Positions 61,579 through 64,000 of a DNA stretch of 64,000 nt are shown piece after piece. Source of the stretch: Bradyrhizobium diazoefficiens (GTDB lineage Bacteria > Pseudomonadota > Alphaproteobacteria > Rhizobiales > Xanthobacteraceae). Each line of letters starts with the position of its first letter. Positions within the stretch are counted from its first letter, which is position 1. The notes under the pieces are model-generated. The model ran no database searches, was not told where the DNA came from, and was given only the letters and a program-made list of their open reading frames with translations. The stretch is taken from NCBI RefSeq assembly GCF_016599855.1, contig NZ_CP067041.1:5580001-5644000 (forward strand), read 5' to 3'. The translations under genes and the position numbers were made by a program.

Positions 61579-63231
61579 TCAGTACTTCGGCTCGTACATC
61601 TGCGATCGGACCAGGGCCTTGACGTCATTGGGCGCGGGTCCATCGGCAAGGCCCCGCTGATAGGCGACGTCTGCGACGGCAGCCGCAATGCGCGCTGACA
61701 CTTCGCGGATGCGCGGCAGTGCCGGATAGAGGCTCCCCTGATCCAGGTCTTCCTTGCCGACGCAATTGGCCAGCGTATGGGCAGCTGCCATGAACATCTC
61801 ATCGGTCACGAGCCGCGAGCAGCTTGCGATGACGCCGAGACCAACGCCGGGGAAGATGTAGGAATTGTTGCCCTGGCGCGGCACGAAGGTGCGGCCATTG
61901 AGCGTGACCGGATCATAGGGACTGCCGCAGGCGAACAGCGCACGGCCCTCGGTGTAGCGATAGGCATCCTCCGCCGAGCACTCGGCCTTCGAGGTCGGGT
62001 TGGACAACGCGAACACGATGGGCCGCGCGTTGAGCTCGGCCATCGCCTTGAGCACGTCGGGCGTGAAAGCGCCGCCGACCGCGGCGACGCCGATGATCGC
62101 CGTCGGCTTCAGCGTCTTGATCGCAGTCAGGAAGTCCGCGATCGGCGCCTGGTCCTTATGCGCATAACGGAGCTTGTGGCCGGAAAGGCCGGCGCGACCG
62201 CCGACGACGAGGCCGCGGGAATCCACCAGCCAGTTGCGCCGAAGCGCCTCGGCTTCCGTTGCGCCCTCCGCCATCATGGCAGACACGACGAGATCGGCGA
62301 TGCCGGTCGCCGCCTCGCCTGCACCGAGGAACAGGATACGCTGATCCCCGAGCTTGCCGCCGCTCACCCGCAGCGCCGAGAACAGGCCCGCGAGCGCGAC
62401 CGCCGCGGTGCCCTGGATGTCGTCGTTGAAGACGCAAGCCTCATCCCGGTATTTGTGCAGCAGCTTGAACGCGGTGTGATTGGCGAAGTCCTCGAATTGA
62501 ACCAGAACGCCCGGAAAGGTCTTCCGCGCCGCCGTCATGAACTCGTCGACGAAGCTGTCATAGGCCTCGCCGGTGAGGCGCCGCTCGCGCAGGCCGAGAT
62601 AATAGGGATCGTTGAGCAGCTCTTCATTGTTGGTTCCGACGTCGAGCACAATAGGCAGACAATGTTCGGGATGCACGCCGGCGCAGGCCGAATAGAGCGA
62701 GAGCTTTCCGACTGGAATGCCCATTCCGTTGGCGCCGAGATCGCCGAGACCAAGGATGCGCTCGCCGTCGGTCACGACGATGAGCTTTGCGGGATTAGGC
62801 CAGTTCTTCAGAATATCTGCGATCTGGCCGCGATCGCGCGAGGAGATGAACATGCCGCGTGGCCGCTGGTAGATCAGGCCGAACTTCTGGCAGGCGAGCC
62901 CGACCGTCGGCGTATAGATGATCGGCTGGATCTCGTCGATGTTGTCGACGATGACGCGGAAGAACAGCGCCTCATTGCGGTCATGCAGTGCGTTCAGCGC
63001 GACAAATTTTTCAAGATCGGTCGGCAGCATGCGCAAATTGGTGAGCACACGTTCGACCTGGGTCTCCATCGTCAGCACGCAAGGCGGCAGCAGGCCGCGC
63101 AGGCCGAGCGCGTCGCGCTCCGCTTCCGTGAAAGCGGTGCCCCTGTTGAGCAGGGGATCGCGCAGCAGCGTCATGCCCTGCGCAGATTCGGATGGTGTCG
63201 AATGGGCGCCGACTCGAGCAGGTCTATTCAC
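61579..63231 (-). CDS. maeA: NAD-dependent malic enzyme (SfcA/MaeA type)
   Basis: 550 residues from a GTG at 63231 preceded by GGGGGAATTC; the open frame upstream continues into repeat sequence and was excluded. Motifs are NIDEIQPIIYTPTVGLACQK, the substrate loop VTDGERILGLGDLGANGMGI, metal-binding VQFEDFANHTAF and FNDDIQGTAAVALAG, and the NAD site ILFLGAGEAATGIA. Length and motifs match the homotetrameric single-domain type rather than the phosphotransacetylase fusion of other rhizobial enzymes. It decarboxylates malate to pyruvate in the cytosol. Confidence 0.94.
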   Translation of the reverse strand: MNRPARVGAHSTPSESAQGMTLLRDPLLNRGTAFTEAERDALGLRGLLPPCVLTMETQVERVLTNLRMLPTDLEKFVALNALHDRNEALFFRVIVDNIDEIQPIIYTPTVGLACQKFGLIYQRPRGMFISSRDRGQIADILKNWPNPAKLIVVTDGERILGLGDLGANGMGIPVGKLSLYSACAGVHPEHCLPIVLDVGTNNEELLNDPYYLGLRERRLTGEAYDSFVDEFMTAARKTFPGVLVQFEDFANHTAFKLLHKYRDEACVFNDDIQGTAAVALAGLFSALRVSGGKLGDQRILFLGAGEAATGIADLVVSAMMAEGATEAEALRRNWLVDSRGLVVGGRAGLSGHKLRYAHKDQAPIADFLTAIKTLKPTAIIGVAAVGGAFTPDVLKAMAELNARPIVFALSNPTSKAECSAEDAYRYTEGRALFACGSPYDPVTLNGRTFVPRQGNNSYIFPGVGLGVIASCSRLVTDEMFMAAAHTLANCVGKEDLDQGSLYPALPRIREVSARIAAAVADVAYQRGLADGPAPNDVKALVRSQMYEPKY

Positions 63232-63378
63232 GAATTCCCCCAGGGATTTTCTTATTGAAGGACAAACATTGTCGGCCACCGTTCCATCGAGATCAAGGAC
63301 GTTGCTTCTCACGCAACGATTGTGATCTCGCACCGCAGCGAGGTTTTCGCAAACGATCCGCAGGTTGCTCTCTCCCCT

Positions 63379-63505
63379 CGTCATTCCGGGGCGCGACGAA
63401 GTCGCGAGCCCGGAATCCATCGAGCCGCAGCTACCGCCGCGCAATGGATGCTCGGGTGCGCAATTGCGCACCGTAGCTCGCGCTGACGCGCGCCCCGGAA
63501 TGACG
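63379..63505. repeat. Dispersed repeat with inverted ends (CGTCATTCCGG type), second copy
   Basis: Begins CGTCATTCCGGGGCGCGAC and ends CGCGCCCCGGAATGACG, a near-perfect terminal inverted repeat. Shares ends and internal GCGCAATTGCGCA with 51526-51649. It lies upstream of the malic enzyme start in a 317-bp gap without genes. Confidence 0.85.
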
Positions 63506-63548
63506 AGAAATCCTCAGGATGAGGGAGTAACATGCCGCAACAGTGCTA

Positions 63549-63835
63549 TTACGGCTTGATATCCGCGGCCTTCACGACCGGCCACCATTTCTCGATCTCT
63601 CCCCTCTGGAAGGCGCCAAGCGCCGCAGGCAATTGCTGGTCGGCTGGCGGTATTTCCTGACCCAGCTCGGCAAAGCGCCGCTTGACGCCGGGATCGGCAA
63701 GCGCCGCGAGGATGGCCGCGTTGAGCTTTGTGACGATCTCCTTCGGCGTGTTCTTCGGTGCCCAGATGCCGTGCCAATAGGAGATGTACTGGCCAGGCAG
63801 CCCCGCCTCGTCTCCACGTGGTCGGCATCTTTGAA
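63549..63835 (-). pseudogene. TctC/Bug-type solute-binding protein remnant
   Basis: The last 90 or so residues are intact: DEAGLPGQYISYWHGIWAPK, NTPKEIVTKLNAAILAALAD, PGVKRRFAELGQEIPPADQ and a C-terminal helix. This is the end of a tripartite tricarboxylate transporter binding protein (normally about 320 residues). Upstream the expected DVPTV-type segment is shifted to another frame near 63815-63830 and homology stops, so the gene is truncated and frameshifted. From 63836 to 64000 I see no feature. Confidence 0.75.
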
Positions 63836-64000
63836 AATCTCGACGGTTCAGCGCCGGCCTACATGGAGAAGCGTAACTCACCGGGCCATCGCGATTTTAG
63901 TGGCTGGTACTCAGGCCGCCGACTGCAGGCGGAGCCGCAGGCCGCGATCGATGCGAGGCGAGGCGCAAATGACAGCGACGCGCGCGAGGCTCGGCGCTCC

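Overview
The window looks like a high-GC alphaproteobacterial chromosome, most likely Bradyrhizobium or a close relative. The grounds are gene content (a TIGR02301-type protein, a YdeP-type molybdoenzyme next to fdhD, a long NAD-malic enzyme, rhizobial small proteins) and dispersed palindromic intergenic repeats. This is a reading from sequence alone; no database was searched.

Layout. (1) 1-4.1 kb: the end of a gluconate-dehydrogenase-like operon headed by a YdeP-type molybdopterin oxidoreductase, with fdhD divergent. (2) 4.2-25.2 kb: a large catabolic region. One minus-strand run holds a dipeptide-type ABC importer (ATPase, binding protein, two permeases), two DadA/PuuB-like FAD oxidoreductases, a tandem-GNAT acetyltransferase, a D-threonine-aldolase-like PLP enzyme and an aldehyde dehydrogenase. 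Next to it are a third FAD oxidoreductase, an Lrp/AsnC regulator, a class III aminotransferase, a HAD-II hydrolase, a succinate-semialdehyde dehydrogenase, a cupin, a GhrA-like reductase and a second tandem-GNAT protein. Together they fit uptake and oxidative breakdown of amino compounds (D-amino acids, polyamines or opine-like substrates).

(3) 25.45-45.05 kb: a genomic island of about 19.6 kb in the 3' end of a tRNA-Lys(CTT) gene. A 48-bp exact direct repeat of the tRNA 3' part marks both ends. I see no integrase. Both ends are decayed: broken sugar ABC genes, an IS5-family remnant and a type I secretion ABC fragment. The core is intact: two LuxR-type regulators with degenerate receivers, a Crp/Fnr regulator, an exported-protein run (coiled-coil/Sel1-like, TAXI, TagO/VasI-like, DsrE-like), and two small double-glycine-type leader peptides followed by an HlyD adaptor and a C39-peptidase ABC exporter. 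A complete IS66 element with perfect 13-bp ends and an 8-bp target duplication sits in a DUF4387 remnant.

(4) 45-64 kb: ordinary chromosome. It has a Spy-like protein, an orphan DctP, leuA with a candidate leucine leader peptide and competing hairpins, an SRAP protein, NUDIX, an ECF-type sigma factor with DUF4142 and cupredoxin genes, a short sulfurtransferase, a carboxylesterase homologue lacking its nucleophilic serine, a monooxygenase-esterase fusion, RlpA, NAD-malic enzyme and a broken TctC-type binding protein, plus small genes below usual calling size.

The best candidate for an undescribed system is the island's peptide-export locus (36.1-40.1 kb). Next come the monooxygenase-esterase fusion with an altered fingerprint, the putative leuA leader and the exported-protein quartet.
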